Below, piece by piece: positions 15,623-25,175 of a stretch of DNA of 64,000 nucleotides (positions are counted from its first letter, which is position 1; every line of letters starts with the position of its first letter). A program made the translations under genes and the position numbers. Source of the stretch: Bradyrhizobium ivorense (GTDB lineage: Bacteria > Pseudomonadota > Alphaproteobacteria > Rhizobiales > Xanthobacteraceae). The notes below the pieces were generated by a model. The model did no database searches and was not told the DNA's origin. It was given only the letters and a program-made list of their open reading frames with translations. The stretch lies in the NCBI RefSeq assembly GCF_900696085.1, contig NZ_CAADFC020000009.1, positions 310,001 to 374,000 of the forward strand. The letters run 5' to 3'.

Positions 15623-17251
15623 GTGGTCACGTCGGAAGCATTGGCAAGCCTGTCCCTTCAGAGCGCCCCACAGCGCTCGTCCCGGCCGGACCCGAGCGAG
15701 CGGCCCGGGAACGACAGCTTTGCCGCGTTGGTCGACAGCAATGCCGCGCCCCGGAGCGACAATCGCCCATACGACACGCCACCGCCGCCGCGCCGCTCCG
15801 ACGATTCCGCGCCGCCAACCACCGACACGCGCGCGCGCGACACCGCGCTCGCCCCCGATCGAACCTCGCGCGATCCCGCCAGCGCGCCTGACGACAGCAA
15901 GGTCGCAGCCGACGGCGATGCGCCGCGCAAGACCAAATCGAAATCCGACGAGTCGAAGTCGGATGATTCGAAGCCGGCCGGCGATAGCAAAGCCACCGAC
16001 GATCAGTCGGCCGCTGCGCCAGCCGCCGCGCAGCCGGACACGTCCAGAACGATCACGGCGACTGCCCCCGCCGTGCCGCTTCCCGTCGCCGCCACACCGA
16101 CCGATCCTGCGGTGACCGCTGTTTCCTCCGACAAGCCCGCCGCGCCGCTGGCGATCGCCGCTGCGGCGATTGCTGCCAGCGCGGCCGTCGCCGGCACCGG
16201 CGCCCCGGCCGGCGCCGACACCGCAATGGCAGCGACCACTACCGCGAATGCCGCCAACGTCGCCAAGGCGGCGGGCGTCAAGACCACGGCGCAGGTCGTG
16301 ACCAGTGCCGACGCTGCGACGGCCGAGCCCGCTGCTCAGGGAACAGTTCAGACGACCACTCAAGGCACCGCGGCAGCGACTGCGACCGGCGATGCAATGC
16401 TCGCCGCGACGGTCGCAACTGGAATTCATCCCGGCAAGGTGACGGCGCAGGCTACATCGCAAGCAGCAGCGAAGGGCAGCACCGTCGCAACGCCTGCCGA
16501 TCCGGACGCCGCGACGCCATCCGGCAACGCCGCCGCGACGGCGCCAACAACGATCGTTCCCGCCGCTGCCCAGCCCGCGGCGGTAGCCGTCAAGCCGAAG
16601 ACGGCAGACGGCGCCGCCGATGCGATCAAGCCCGACGCCGGCGGCAACGCAGCGGCTCCCGCGCCCGCGACGCCCGCGGGCGGCCACGCGGCCGCGCAGG
16701 CTCAGCTCACGACGCCCGATCCCAGCGCGCAGGCAGCCAACACCATCCAGCCGCAACTGCCGACCAACCAGGCAACGCCTGCCGCGACCGCGCAGCTGAC
16801 CGTAACCAACGCGGCACAGGCCGCGACCGTGCCGCTCAGCGGGCTTGCGGTGCAGATCGCAGCCTCCGCCAAGAGCGGCAAGAGCCGCTTCGAGATCCGG
16901 CTCGATCCCGCTGAGCTCGGCCGCATCGATGTCCGCATCGACGTCGACCGCAACGGCCAGGTGACCTCGCATCTCACCGTCGAGCGTCCGGAAACGCTGC
17001 AGATGCTGCGCCAGGACGCCAACCAGCTGCAGCGCGCGCTCGACAATGCCGGCCTCTCGACCGGCAACAGCGGCCTGCAGTTCAGCCTGCGCGACCAGTC
17101 GCAGTCGGGCCAGAACAACAACGGCCAGCAACCCAATCCGAATGCCCACCGCCTGATCGTCAGCGAGGAAGAGAACGTCCCCGCTGCCGTGGCGGGCCGC
17201 TCCTACGGACGCGCAACCGGCGCCATCGGCGGCGTCGACATCAGAGTGTGA
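15623..17251 (+). CDS. fliK: Flagellar hook-length control protein FliK
   Basis: 542 residues. The first 400 are Ala/Thr/Pro-rich and low complexity, typical of the FliK ruler region. Residues from about 415 carry the conserved hook domain (GKSRFEIRLDPAELGRIDV, then LTVERPETLQMLRQDANQL). It measures hook length and switches export specificity. The GTG at 15623 is chosen because it lies downstream of the sigma-54 promoter and has GAGG six bases before it; an ATG at 15470 would precede the transcript start. It is followed after ten bases by flgD. Confidence 0.9.
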   Translation: MVTSEALASLSLQSAPQRSSRPDPSERPGNDSFAALVDSNAAPRSDNRPYDTPPPPRRSDDSAPPTTDTRARDTALAPDRTSRDPASAPDDSKVAADGDAPRKTKSKSDESKSDDSKPAGDSKATDDQSAAAPAAAQPDTSRTITATAPAVPLPVAATPTDPAVTAVSSDKPAAPLAIAAAAIAASAAVAGTGAPAGADTAMAATTTANAANVAKAAGVKTTAQVVTSADAATAEPAAQGTVQTTTQGTAAATATGDAMLAATVATGIHPGKVTAQATSQAAAKGSTVATPADPDAATPSGNAAATAPTTIVPAAAQPAAVAVKPKTADGAADAIKPDAGGNAAAPAPATPAGGHAAAQAQLTTPDPSAQAANTIQPQLPTNQATPAATAQLTVTNAAQAATVPLSGLAVQIAASAKSGKSRFEIRLDPAELGRIDVRIDVDRNGQVTSHLTVERPETLQMLRQDANQLQRALDNAGLSTGNSGLQFSLRDQSQSGQNNNGQQPNPNAHRLIVSEEENVPAAVAGRSYGRATGAIGGVDIRV

Positions 17252-17261
17252 GGAGTTTGCC

Positions 17262-17966
17262 ATGTCAGTCGATGCAACCATGCCGACGCCGGTCGTCTCC
17301 GCACCGGCCCCCAGCAACGGATCGAGCTCCAGCAGCAGCAACAGCTCGTCGACCTCGACGCAGGGCATTGCCGACAATTTCCAGACCTTCCTGACGCTGC
17401 TGACGACGCAGCTGCAGAACCAGAACCCGCTGGATCCGCTCGACACCAACCAGTTCACCCAGCAGCTCGTGCAGTTCGCCGGCGTCGAGCAGCAGCTGAA
17501 GTCGAACGAGCAGCTGAAGTCGCTGATCGAGATCGAGAAGAGCGCGCAGTCGACCCAGGCGCTGGTCTATGTCGGCAACACGGTGGCGGTCGACGGCAGC
17601 AAGGCGCAGTTCGACAAGTCGGCGACCTGGAATTTGAACGCGCCGGCGAACACCAGCGCGACCATCAGCATCACCAACGCGTCCGGCCAGCTCGCCTATT
17701 CCGGCAATTTCACCATGAGCCAGGGTAATTCCAGCTTCGTCTGGGACGGCAAGGGCAATGACGGCGCGCAGTGGCCGCCGGGCACCTACACGCTGACCGC
17801 GACGGGTAAGGACTCCAAGGGCAACGACATCGCGATCTCGACCGAGGTGCAGGGCGTGGTCGATTCGGTCGACCTCACCGCCTCGCCGCCGCTGCTCTCG
17901 ATCGGCGGCCAGACCTACACCACCGACAAGATCAAGCGCGTGGTGCGCCCGTCGACCAGCAGCTGA
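17262..17966 (+). CDS. flgD: Flagellar hook assembly (cap) protein FlgD
   Basis: 234 residues. A Ser-rich linker is followed by NFQTFLTLLTTQLQNQNPLD (about residues 39-58), the FlgD N-terminal signature, then FTQQLVQFAGVEQQ. The C-terminal half has the FLG-type beta domain (FVWDGKGNDGAQWPPGTYT). It caps the growing hook and is shed later. It shares an operon with fliK; the two act at the same assembly stage. Good ribosome site GAGGAG before the ATG. Confidence 0.95.
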   Translation: MSVDATMPTPVVSAPAPSNGSSSSSSNSSSTSTQGIADNFQTFLTLLTTQLQNQNPLDPLDTNQFTQQLVQFAGVEQQLKSNEQLKSLIEIEKSAQSTQALVYVGNTVAVDGSKAQFDKSATWNLNAPANTSATISITNASGQLAYSGNFTMSQGNSSFVWDGKGNDGAQWPPGTYTLTATGKDSKGNDIAISTEVQGVVDSVDLTASPPLLSIGGQTYTTDKIKRVVRPSTSS

Positions 17967-17978
17967 TTGCCGCGGTAC

Positions 17979-18103
17979 CGTCATCCTGAGGTGCGAGCTC
18001 TTGCGAGCCTCGAAGGATCGACGGCCACCAGCCGGGCCGATTCATCCTTCGAGGCTCGCCTTGCGGTGCAAATGCACCGCAAGGCGAGCCCTCAAGATGA
18101 CGG
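17979..18103. repeat. Palindromic intergenic repeat, type A
   Basis: An imperfect palindrome opening GTCATCCTGAGG and closing CTCAAGATGACGG, with an inner inverted pair around CCTCGAAGGATCGACGG / TTCATCCTTCGAGG. A related copy lies at 59647-59733. Confidence 0.8.
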
Positions 18104-18144
18104 TGTTGGTGCCGATCGGTTTCACGCTTCAAACAACTTGTTCG

Positions 18145-18250
18145 GTGTCATCACCCGCGCAGGCGGGTGATCCAGTATTCCAGAGACGGTGGTGATTGAG
18201 CCGATGGGCCGCGGCGTACTGGATCGCCCGGTCGAGCCGGGCGATGACGG
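18145..18250. repeat. Dispersed repeat, type B
   Basis: Begins GTGTCATCACCCG, has a short hairpin CACCCG...CGGGTG, the core GATCCAGTATTCCAGAGAC and a second part GGCGTACTGGATCGCCCGG ending GGGCGATGACGG. Three more copies lie at 59240, 59410 and 59781. Confidence 0.85.
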
Positions 18251-18339
18251 TTGTGGGTGGGGACGCAGCTTCGCATTCTCGCGACATGATTTGTCCGAGC
18301 TTTGCTTTTCGTTCCGCCCTCTCACTTGCAGAGGGCGCA

Positions 18340-18690
18340 GGGAAAGCCGGGTGCCGATTGCACCCATGGGCCCGGTGCAACAAAAAAGCACCGGGGTAGG
18401 ACCACAGGTGTAACCGGAAACAACCCGGCTTTCCCTGCGCGATGGGTTACGGCTTATACGTGCTCTCCCCGGCGAGACTGGGCTTTTTTGTCACCGCTTT
18501 CGCAAAAACGCTTTCGCGTTTTGCGAGAGGACACCTGCCACTAGGGCGTCAGGCCTGCACGACTTCGCCGTCCGCCTCGCATGCTGTCGTCACGGACATG
18601 CGAAACGTCCACCGCATCTCACCGCGACGCTATGACGATGGCCAGCGCCCCTCGATCGGGTGAGACGGGTAAACCCTACACTGAGTTGCC
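18340..18690. repeat. Multi-copy-type intergenic element with hairpins
   Basis: It contains long arms GCAGGGAAAGCCGGGTG (about 18347) and CCCGGCTTTCCCTGCGC (about 18425), an inner hairpin CCGGTGC...GCACCGG, and a second hairpin TCGCAAAA...TTTTGCGA (18505-18531). I recognise this kind of sequence from Bradyrhizobium intergenic regions, where it yields many spurious open frames. Only one copy is seen in this window. Confidence 0.6.
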
Positions 18691-18803
18691 CTTCCGAAAA
18701 AGCGAAATATTTTTGCGCGGAGGGATTGACGGGGCGAGCAACTCACTTTTAGAGCGAAGCCTTCTCGTCATTCCGGGGCGCGCAACGATATCCGTCCTAC
18801 GCC

Positions 18804-19205
18804 TCACCGCTTTGCTGGCGGGCCGCTCTTGTTGCCGGGCAATCCCTTGATGTTCGACGGGTCCTGCTGTCGCACATGCATGTTCTGCGAATTGGATCCC
18901 ACCGTGCCCTTCGCCGGTCCACTCTTACTGCCGGGCGCACCGCTAATTCCGGTTCCGGAATTTTGTGCACTCGGGGACGTTGCGGCGTCCGCGGAGCCGG
19001 CGGCGTTATCGGGGCGGCCAGGCGGCTTGGCACTGGCCCCCGGCCTTTCCTGGTTGCCGACATAGCCTGACTCGCCGGAGTTCCGGGTCTTGACGCCCTT
19101 GTCGGCGTCATTCTGCAGATTTTGGCCGTGCGCCGGTTGCAGCATGGCCACTGGGCCGATCGCGGTAACGCCGGCGATCAGGAGGGCGATGGTACTGGTC
19201 CGCAT
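18804..19205 (-). CDS. Secreted low-complexity protein
   Basis: 133 residues. Signal peptide 1-27 with a likely cut after PAHG. The mature part is rich in Ser, Gly, Asn and Pro, hydrophilic and probably disordered, with no cysteine. GAGGA lies five bases before the ATG. No family recognised. Confidence 0.6.
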   Translation of the reverse strand: MRTSTIALLIAGVTAIGPVAMLQPAHGQNLQNDADKGVKTRNSGESGYVGNQERPGASAKPPGRPDNAAGSADAATSPSAQNSGTGISGAPGSKSGPAKGTVGSNSQNMHVRQQDPSNIKGLPGNKSGPPAKR

Positions 19206-19365
19206 AAGCTTCCTCCTCAGTCTGCCTCAACGGACTCAACACATCGGCCGGAAATCGTTTCCTCCCCAATCGAGAAATCCGAGGATCACGGCGCGCGCCG
19301 GCGATGCCGCGTTCCTGTTCCCTTCATCCGTCTTGCCGGATCAGCCGGAACGAAACGCCCGCGTT

Positions 19366-21213
19366 TCAGGCGATCAGAAAATCGTGTGCCGAAACCGCCG
19401 GATGCGTGGTGGTGCCGAGCGTTGCGAACTGAACCGCGGCGGCGCCGTCGCTGCCATCGGCATCGTAGGACAGGGCGCCGCTGTTGGGGTCGTAGATGAA
19501 GCGCGTGGCGGCGGTCTCCGCGGCGGTGGACAAAGCGAATGCCGCATCTTCCAGCGCCCCGGGTGCGACCCCGGCAAAAATCGCATGATCCAGCACAATC
19601 CTGTCGGTGCCTGAGGTGAAGTCGGTGATCGTGTCGACGTTGTTGCCGCCGGCGATCGACGTCGTGAACACGAACAGGTCGGCGCCGGCACCGCCGGTCA
19701 GGGTGTCGGTACCGGCCAGACCGTTGAGAAAATCATCACCGCCGTTGCCGACCTCGACATTGCTGCCGTCATTGCCGATGCCGGTGTGGCCAACCGAACC
19801 CACGAAGGTAAGATTTTCGACATTGGGCGCCAGCACATAGGCCGACAGCGACGTCATCACCTGATCGGTGCCCTCGCCTGCGACCTCGTAGACGCTGTCG
19901 AGATTGGATTGAACGAGGTAGGTGTCGTCACCCGTACCGCCCTGAAAGGTGTTGGCGATGCTGGCATCGATGAAGGTGTCGTTGCCGTCGCCGCCGATCA
20001 GATAGTCGGTGCCGGCGCCGCCGGTCAGGACATTGTCGAGGCTGTTGCCGATGCCGACAAAGTCGTTGCTGCCGGCATGGGTCAGGTTCTCGACGTTTGG
20101 ATCGAGATGCCAGATCGCGAGGGCGGTGGTCACCGTGTCGACGCCCTCGCCCGCGTTCTCGATCACTATGTCGCCGGCATTATCGACGATGTAGCTGTCG
20201 TTGCCGGCGCCGCCGATCAGCGTGTCGGCGCCAAGACCGCCATCGAGCGTGTCGTTGCCGCTGTTGCCGGTGATGACGTTGGCAAGCTCGTTGCCGATCC
20301 CGGTGTGATTGCCCGCGCCGATGAAGATCAGGTTCTCGACATTGGCCGAGAGGTGATAGGACGCCAGGAACGTCTGCACCTCATCGGTGCCCTCATTGGC
20401 GAACTCGAACACGGTTTCGGCGTTGGATTGGACGGCGTAGATATCGTCACCGGTGCCGCCCTGCAGGGTGTTGAGGCCGCTGCCATCGATCAGCGTATCG
20501 TTGCCGCCGAGGCCGATCAGATAGTCGTCGCCGAAGCCGCCGTGCAGGACGTTGTTGTCATCGTTGCCGATGCCGGTAAACGCCGAACCGCCGGTATGCG
20601 TCACGTTCTCGACATTGGCGCCGAGATGATAGGTCCCGAGCGCGGTGGTGATCGTGTCGATGCCGGCATTGGCCTGCTCCAGCACCACATCGCCGGCATT
20701 GTTGATGGTGTAGCTGTCGTTGCCGGCGCCGCCGTCGAACAAATCGGCACCGGCCGTTCCCGTGTAGGTGCCGTCGACCGCAGGCGTAACATTGACGAAC
20801 ACGACCATGTTGCCGGTATCGACACCGTCGGTGAACGTGAAGTTCAGGGTCACCACTTCAACGGATGCATCACTAGTGACCGGGGCGAGATATGTCAGGT
20901 GCTGCATGTCGTCTTCAAACAGATTCTGCGCACCCACGCCGACCGCCGCGCTGTCGAGCATGACCGTGCCGGCCTGGTGGCCGGCCGACGGCTGAACCGC
21001 GATGAGCTGGAAGACGGCGGTCGTGCTCGCCGGATCGACCGGAAGCGTCAGATTCAGGGGCGCGTTATTCGGATCCGAGATCGGAGCGGCCATCGCACCG
21101 GATTCGACCGATACGTTGGTCTCGGGCAGAACGACGGGAAAAAGAGCGGTGCCGCTGTCGAAAAAGGTAAAGCTGAGCACATCGCTGCTATCCGGATCGA
21201 CGCGCATTCCCAC
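19366..21213 (-). CDS. RTX-like calcium-binding repeat protein, probably type I secreted
   Basis: 615 residues, no N-terminal signal peptide. An N-terminal region (about 1-150) looks cadherin-like. It is followed by glycine-rich nonapeptide blocks (GGAGNDSY, GGTGDDIY, GGLGADTLIGGAGNDSY) that bind Ca2+ as parallel beta rolls. The repeats form an A-B-A-B array: two near copies of a unit of roughly 170 residues, each with NVENLTH/NVENLIF and TGIGN motifs. The C-terminus (about 510-615) carries the usual RTX end domain DTITDFTSGTDRIVLD and HDFLIA. Start GTG 21213 or ATG 21207. It is probably exported by a type I system not encoded here. Confidence 0.85.
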   Translation of the reverse strand: MGMRVDPDSSDVLSFTFFDSGTALFPVVLPETNVSVESGAMAAPISDPNNAPLNLTLPVDPASTTAVFQLIAVQPSAGHQAGTVMLDSAAVGVGAQNLFEDDMQHLTYLAPVTSDASVEVVTLNFTFTDGVDTGNMVVFVNVTPAVDGTYTGTAGADLFDGGAGNDSYTINNAGDVVLEQANAGIDTITTALGTYHLGANVENVTHTGGSAFTGIGNDDNNVLHGGFGDDYLIGLGGNDTLIDGSGLNTLQGGTGDDIYAVQSNAETVFEFANEGTDEVQTFLASYHLSANVENLIFIGAGNHTGIGNELANVITGNSGNDTLDGGLGADTLIGGAGNDSYIVDNAGDIVIENAGEGVDTVTTALAIWHLDPNVENLTHAGSNDFVGIGNSLDNVLTGGAGTDYLIGGDGNDTFIDASIANTFQGGTGDDTYLVQSNLDSVYEVAGEGTDQVMTSLSAYVLAPNVENLTFVGSVGHTGIGNDGSNVEVGNGGDDFLNGLAGTDTLTGGAGADLFVFTTSIAGGNNVDTITDFTSGTDRIVLDHAIFAGVAPGALEDAAFALSTAAETAATRFIYDPNSGALSYDADGSDGAAAVQFATLGTTTHPAVSAHDFLIA

Positions 21214-21377
21214 ACAAACCTGAAATAATTTACTCGAACTTAACCAAAGCCAGTATGCGAATTCCTTTATTGGGACAAGCCGAGCGCGGCGGCATCTCGG
21301 CGTTAAGGTTTATGCCGGTGGCCGGGTAGTTGCCGGCTCCGGGGCGGCCGTCGCAGACCGCCCCGATTTTCCGAGCA

Positions 21378-22157
21378 CTATTTCGCCGCGCCCGCGGCAT
21401 CGAGGATCAGCTTTGCGATCGCGCCGGGCTGCGAGATCAGCCCGAGATGGCTCGCCTTCACCTCGATCGTGGTGGCGCCCATCCGCTTGGCCATGAAGCG
21501 CTCGAGATCCGGATTGATGGTGCGGTCCTCGGTCGAGACCGCATAAAAGCTCGGCTTGCTGCGCCAGGCGGCGTGGGTGGTCTTGCCGGTCAACAGCGCC
21601 TTGTGGAACGGCTGCTGCACGGCATAGAGCACCTTTGCCTTGGCTTCCGGGATGTCGCCGGCGAAGTCGCGCAAAAAGGCTTCTTCGGTCAGCCGGCCTT
21701 CGTCGCCATCGAACACGATGCCGGCGCTCGCCGGCGGCGTCGGGTAAGTCTTCGCCAGCGCGGTGTAGTCCTCGCCCGCATCGGGCGCGCGCGCGGCGAC
21801 ATAGGCCAGCGCCGAGACATTCGGATGCACGCCGGCCTCGGTGACGATCATGCCGGAGAAGGAATGGCCGACCAGCACCGTCGGGCCGTCCTGGCGATCG
21901 AGCACGCGCTGCGCCGAGGCGACCGCGTCGGGCAGCGTGGTCAGCGGGTTCTGCACCGACGTCACGTTGAGGCCGGCGGCCTGCAGCAGCGGAATGACCT
22001 CGGTCCAGCACGAGCCGTCGGCAAACAGGCCGTGCACCAGCACGACGTTGCGTGCCTTCACCGGCGGCGTGGTGGCGGCCATGCTGCGTGTGGAGATCAG
22101 CGAGGCCGCCGCGCCGGCAAGCAGGGCGGAGGCAAAGGTGCGTCTGTTCATCATCAT
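21378..22157 (-). CDS. Alpha/beta hydrolase, exported
   Basis: 259 residues. It begins MMMNRRTFASALLAGAA, a twin-arginine-like signal with a cut near SMAA. The hydrolase core shows VVLVHGLFADGSCW (oxyanion loop), GHSFSGM (nucleophile Ser) and SHLGLISQP near the end (catalytic His). It resembles esterase-like hydrolases of the EstC/MenH-like group. The substrate is not known. It follows matA on the same strand after 38 bases and may be part of the malonate operon, though a link is not obvious. Confidence 0.8.
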   Translation of the reverse strand: MMMNRRTFASALLAGAAASLISTRSMAATTPPVKARNVVLVHGLFADGSCWTEVIPLLQAAGLNVTSVQNPLTTLPDAVASAQRVLDRQDGPTVLVGHSFSGMIVTEAGVHPNVSALAYVAARAPDAGEDYTALAKTYPTPPASAGIVFDGDEGRLTEEAFLRDFAGDIPEAKAKVLYAVQQPFHKALLTGKTTHAAWRSKPSFYAVSTEDRTINPDLERFMAKRMGATTIEVKASHLGLISQPGAIAKLILDAAGAAK

Positions 22158-22195
22158 GACATTTACTCCATCGTTTCTTTGGCGGGGGTGAGTGA

Positions 22196-23452
22196 CTACA
22201 GAAGGGCGTCCACCTGCGGTGAACGTACGATCTCTCCTTCGCGCGCGAAGGCCTCGTGGTTACGCTCGATGCTGTCGTGATCATAAAGATAATTGACCAT
22301 GATGCCGAAGGATTCCTGCATCGCACGATCGGCGGTGTTGCCGAGCCAGTTGATGCGCTCCAGCCGCGCGCCGTTGCCGAGATGGAAGCGCGCCACGGGA
22401 TCGATGCGATTGCCTGACGCCGGCGAGCGCGTCAGATACTGCGCGCAGCGCTTCATCAGGAACGGGCGCAGCCGCTCGCTGGTCGACGCATCGCGCCACC
22501 AGCTATCGCGATCAAGCTCGCGCAGCATCGCGGCGTCCTCTGCCGCCGCAGGCTGCTGGCCGAGCCAGCGCCGAAAGCCCGGGATCGGCGACAGCGTCGA
22601 GAAGCGCTTCAATTGCGGAAACTCGGCCTGCAATTCCTCGACCACCTGCTTGATCAGGAAATTGCCGAACGACACGCCGCGCAGCCCGTCCTGGCAGTTC
22701 GAGATCGAATAGAAGATCGCGGTGTCGGCGTGTGCCGCCCTGCTCCGCGCGGCCTCTGCATCGGTGTCCTGCACCAGGAGCGGCGGCACGGCGGTGGCGA
22801 GCCCTTCGACCAGCGCGACCTCGACAAAGATCAGGGGCTCGCCGGGCAGCGCGGGATGGAAGAAGGCAAAGCAGCGACGGTCGGGCGCGAGGCGGCGTCG
22901 CAGATCGTCCCAGCCCTTGATCGCATGCACCGCCTCATAGGCGATCAGCTTCTCGAGCACCGCGGCCGGCGAGTCCCAGTCGATGCGGCGCAGCTCGAGA
23001 AAGCCGCGATTGAACCAGGATGCGAACAGATGCTTGAGATCGGCATCGAGCAGTTTCAGCTCGGGTTCGGTGGCAAAACGCTTCGCGATCTCGCTGCGCA
23101 TCGCGATCAGCGAGGCGGTGCCGCCCGGCGCCATGTTCATCCGGCGCAGCACCTCCTGCCGCGGCGGATCAGCGGCCTGCGCCAGCGCCGCGGCGGTTGC
23201 CGCCGTGCTGTCGGCGAGGTAGCGCTGCGCCGCATCGCGCAGCGCCGCCGCGTCGGGTTGGAAGTGGGCCGCCAGATAGCGTTGAAAGCCGTGGCGGCTG
23301 TCGGCGTCGAGCCGGCGCATGGTCTGCTGCAATTCGCGCGCGATCAGCGCACCGGAGGCTTCGCCGCGCTCCGACAGCAGCGCCGCGGCAAGCTGCCTGG
23401 CGCTATCGAGCGAGGCTGGTGTTGCGTTTGATGTTTGCTCTGCATGGGTCAT
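22196..23452 (-). CDS. matA: Malonyl-CoA decarboxylase
   Basis: 418 residues, the usual bacterial length. It converts malonyl-CoA to acetyl-CoA and CO2. Characteristic stretches are CFAFFHPALPGEPLIFVEVAL, the catalytic-type FYSISNCQDGLRGVSFGNFL, and FSTLSPIPGFRRWL, then ARFHLGNGARLERINWLG. The ATG at 23452 has GGAGG five bases upstream; earlier ATGs lie within the upstream gene's tail. It follows mdcA after 11 bases, so both are co-transcribed: one makes malonyl-CoA, the other decarboxylates it. Confidence 0.92.
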   Translation of the reverse strand: MTHAEQTSNATPASLDSARQLAAALLSERGEASGALIARELQQTMRRLDADSRHGFQRYLAAHFQPDAAALRDAAQRYLADSTAATAAALAQAADPPRQEVLRRMNMAPGGTASLIAMRSEIAKRFATEPELKLLDADLKHLFASWFNRGFLELRRIDWDSPAAVLEKLIAYEAVHAIKGWDDLRRRLAPDRRCFAFFHPALPGEPLIFVEVALVEGLATAVPPLLVQDTDAEAARSRAAHADTAIFYSISNCQDGLRGVSFGNFLIKQVVEELQAEFPQLKRFSTLSPIPGFRRWLGQQPAAAEDAAMLRELDRDSWWRDASTSERLRPFLMKRCAQYLTRSPASGNRIDPVARFHLGNGARLERINWLGNTADRAMQESFGIMVNYLYDHDSIERNHEAFAREGEIVRSPQVDALL

Positions 23453-23463
23453 GACAACCTCCA

Positions 23464-25095
23464 TCATTTCCGGAATTTGGCGGGCGGCGTGTAGAGGCCG
23501 CCGGACGCGGTGACGAGATCGTCAATGCTCTTGGCGGCGAGCCAGTCGCGGGTCGCGGTCGCGGCGTCGATGCCGAGATCGGAGGGCCGCATCACGATGC
23601 CGCGGCGGCGCAGCGCCTCGGTCATGTCCGTGTTCTGCCGCTTGCCGAACTCGGTGTCGCCGGCCACCGCGCGCAGCGCGGCCTCGCGCTCCTCCAGCGA
23701 GCGGCAACGCAGCAGGTTGCAGACGCCGTGCTCGGTGATGACGTGGGTGACGTCGTCGCCATGGATCATCACCGGCGGCAGCGCGAAGCCGGCCGCGGCG
23801 GCGAGATCGAACGCGTCGAGACGCTCGACAAAGCTCGGCGCGCCGTTCGGCTGACGGGTCTGCACCATCTGCACCACGAGCTTGCGGCCGCGCAGGCGCT
23901 CGCCGGCTTCCTCGCCGGCGCGCAGCCAGGCCGGACTGTCGTGACGCCGGCCGTGCGGGTCGGCCCCCATGTTCGGCGCGCCGCCAAAACCGGTGATGCG
24001 GCCCTTGGTGGCGGTGGAGCTGTTGCCCTGCGGGTCGATCTGCAGCGTGCCGCCGATGAAGAGATCGCAGGCATATTGGCCGGCGACCTGGGCCAGCGCG
24101 CGGTTGGAGCGCAGATTGCCGTCGGCGCCGACCGGAAACACGCTTGGGCGGCTCGCGACATAGCGCTCCATGCCGAGCTCAGAGCCGAAGCAATAGACAT
24201 TGTCGACGAAGCCGGCCTCGATCGCGGGGATCAGCGTCGGATGCGGATTGAGCACGAAGTTGCGCGCGACCTTGCCCTTCAGCCCGCGCTGGGCGGCGAA
24301 GGTCGGCAGGATCAATTCGATCGCGGCGGTGGCGTAGCCGATGCCGTGGTTGAGGCGGGTCACCTGATAGGGTTCGTAGACCGCGGCGACCGCCATCATC
24401 GCCATCAGGACGTTCTCGTCCCTGATCTTGGCGGGATCGCGCGTGAACAGCGGATCGATCGCATATGGTTTTGGACCGGGCACCACGACATCGACCCAGC
24501 CGGCGGGGATGTCGACGCGCGGCAGGTGGTCGACCACCTCGTTGACTTGCGCCACCACCACGCCGCCGCGGAACGCCGCGGCTTCGGCGATGGTCGGCGT
24601 GTCCTCGGTGTTGGGACCGGTATAGAGATTGCCGTCGCGGTCGGCCTTGTCGGCCACGATCAGCGCGACCTGCGGCGTGAGGTCGACCAGCATCCGCGCG
24701 TACAGCTCGAGATAGGTGTGGATCGCGCCGACCTTGAGCGCCTTGGCGGCGACCAGTTCGGCGAGCCGGCGGCTCTGCGGACCGGCAAAGGAGAAGTCGA
24801 GCCGGTTGGCGATGCCGCGCTCGAACACGGCGAGATGATCCGGCAGCGCCAGCACCGACTGCACCATGTGCAGATCGTGAACCCGCGCCGGATCGACCTT
24901 TGCCAGGCACGCCGCCAAAAAGTCGGCCTGCTTCTGGTTGTCGCCTTCGAGCGCGACGCGGTCGCCGGGGGCGATCACAGCTTCGAGCAGTTCGGTGGCG
25001 CGGTTGGGCGGGCAGACTTTCGTGCTCGCGCCGAGGACGGCTTTCGCGCGCGCCAGGCGCGCTGCGCGATCGGTGGGGTGTGTGGTCTCCGACAT
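23464..25095 (-). CDS. mdcA: Malonate decarboxylase alpha-subunit-type CoA transferase
   Basis: 543 residues. Typical MdcA stretches include LEGDNQKQADFLA, IHTYLELYARMLVDLTPQ, DRDGNLYTGPNTEDTPTIAE, GRITGFGGAPNMGADPHGR and VITEHGVCNLL. In the full Mdc complex this subunit transfers the acyl group from acetyl-ACP to malonate. Here no mdcB, C, D or E lies nearby and the next gene is malonyl-CoA decarboxylase, so it probably works as a free malonate:acetyl-CoA CoA-transferase. ATG 25095 (MSETTHPTDR) is chosen over a longer frame that would cover the promoter and LysR box. Confidence 0.88.
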   Translation of the reverse strand: MSETTHPTDRAARLARAKAVLGASTKVCPPNRATELLEAVIAPGDRVALEGDNQKQADFLAACLAKVDPARVHDLHMVQSVLALPDHLAVFERGIANRLDFSFAGPQSRRLAELVAAKALKVGAIHTYLELYARMLVDLTPQVALIVADKADRDGNLYTGPNTEDTPTIAEAAAFRGGVVVAQVNEVVDHLPRVDIPAGWVDVVVPGPKPYAIDPLFTRDPAKIRDENVLMAMMAVAAVYEPYQVTRLNHGIGYATAAIELILPTFAAQRGLKGKVARNFVLNPHPTLIPAIEAGFVDNVYCFGSELGMERYVASRPSVFPVGADGNLRSNRALAQVAGQYACDLFIGGTLQIDPQGNSSTATKGRITGFGGAPNMGADPHGRRHDSPAWLRAGEEAGERLRGRKLVVQMVQTRQPNGAPSFVERLDAFDLAAAAGFALPPVMIHGDDVTHVITEHGVCNLLRCRSLEEREAALRAVAGDTEFGKRQNTDMTEALRRRGIVMRPSDLGIDAATATRDWLAAKSIDDLVTASGGLYTPPAKFRK

Positions 25096-25175
25096 GATGA
25101 GCCTCGTTTCGCTTCGTGATCTGACGCGAAGGTAGGAGGCTGGCATTGATAAGAGAAACGATATTCTATAATATG

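Noticed and set aside
15269..17458. 729-codon minus-strand frame
   Set aside because: Antisense to fliK and flgD; a product of strong GC3 bias in low-complexity sequence.
18122..18663. Several short overlapping frames
   Set aside because: They lie in multi-copy-type repeat DNA and have no start context; such frames are common spurious calls.
19786..21228. 480-codon plus-strand frame
   Set aside because: Antisense to the RTX-like repeat gene; its repeats mirror the coding repeats.
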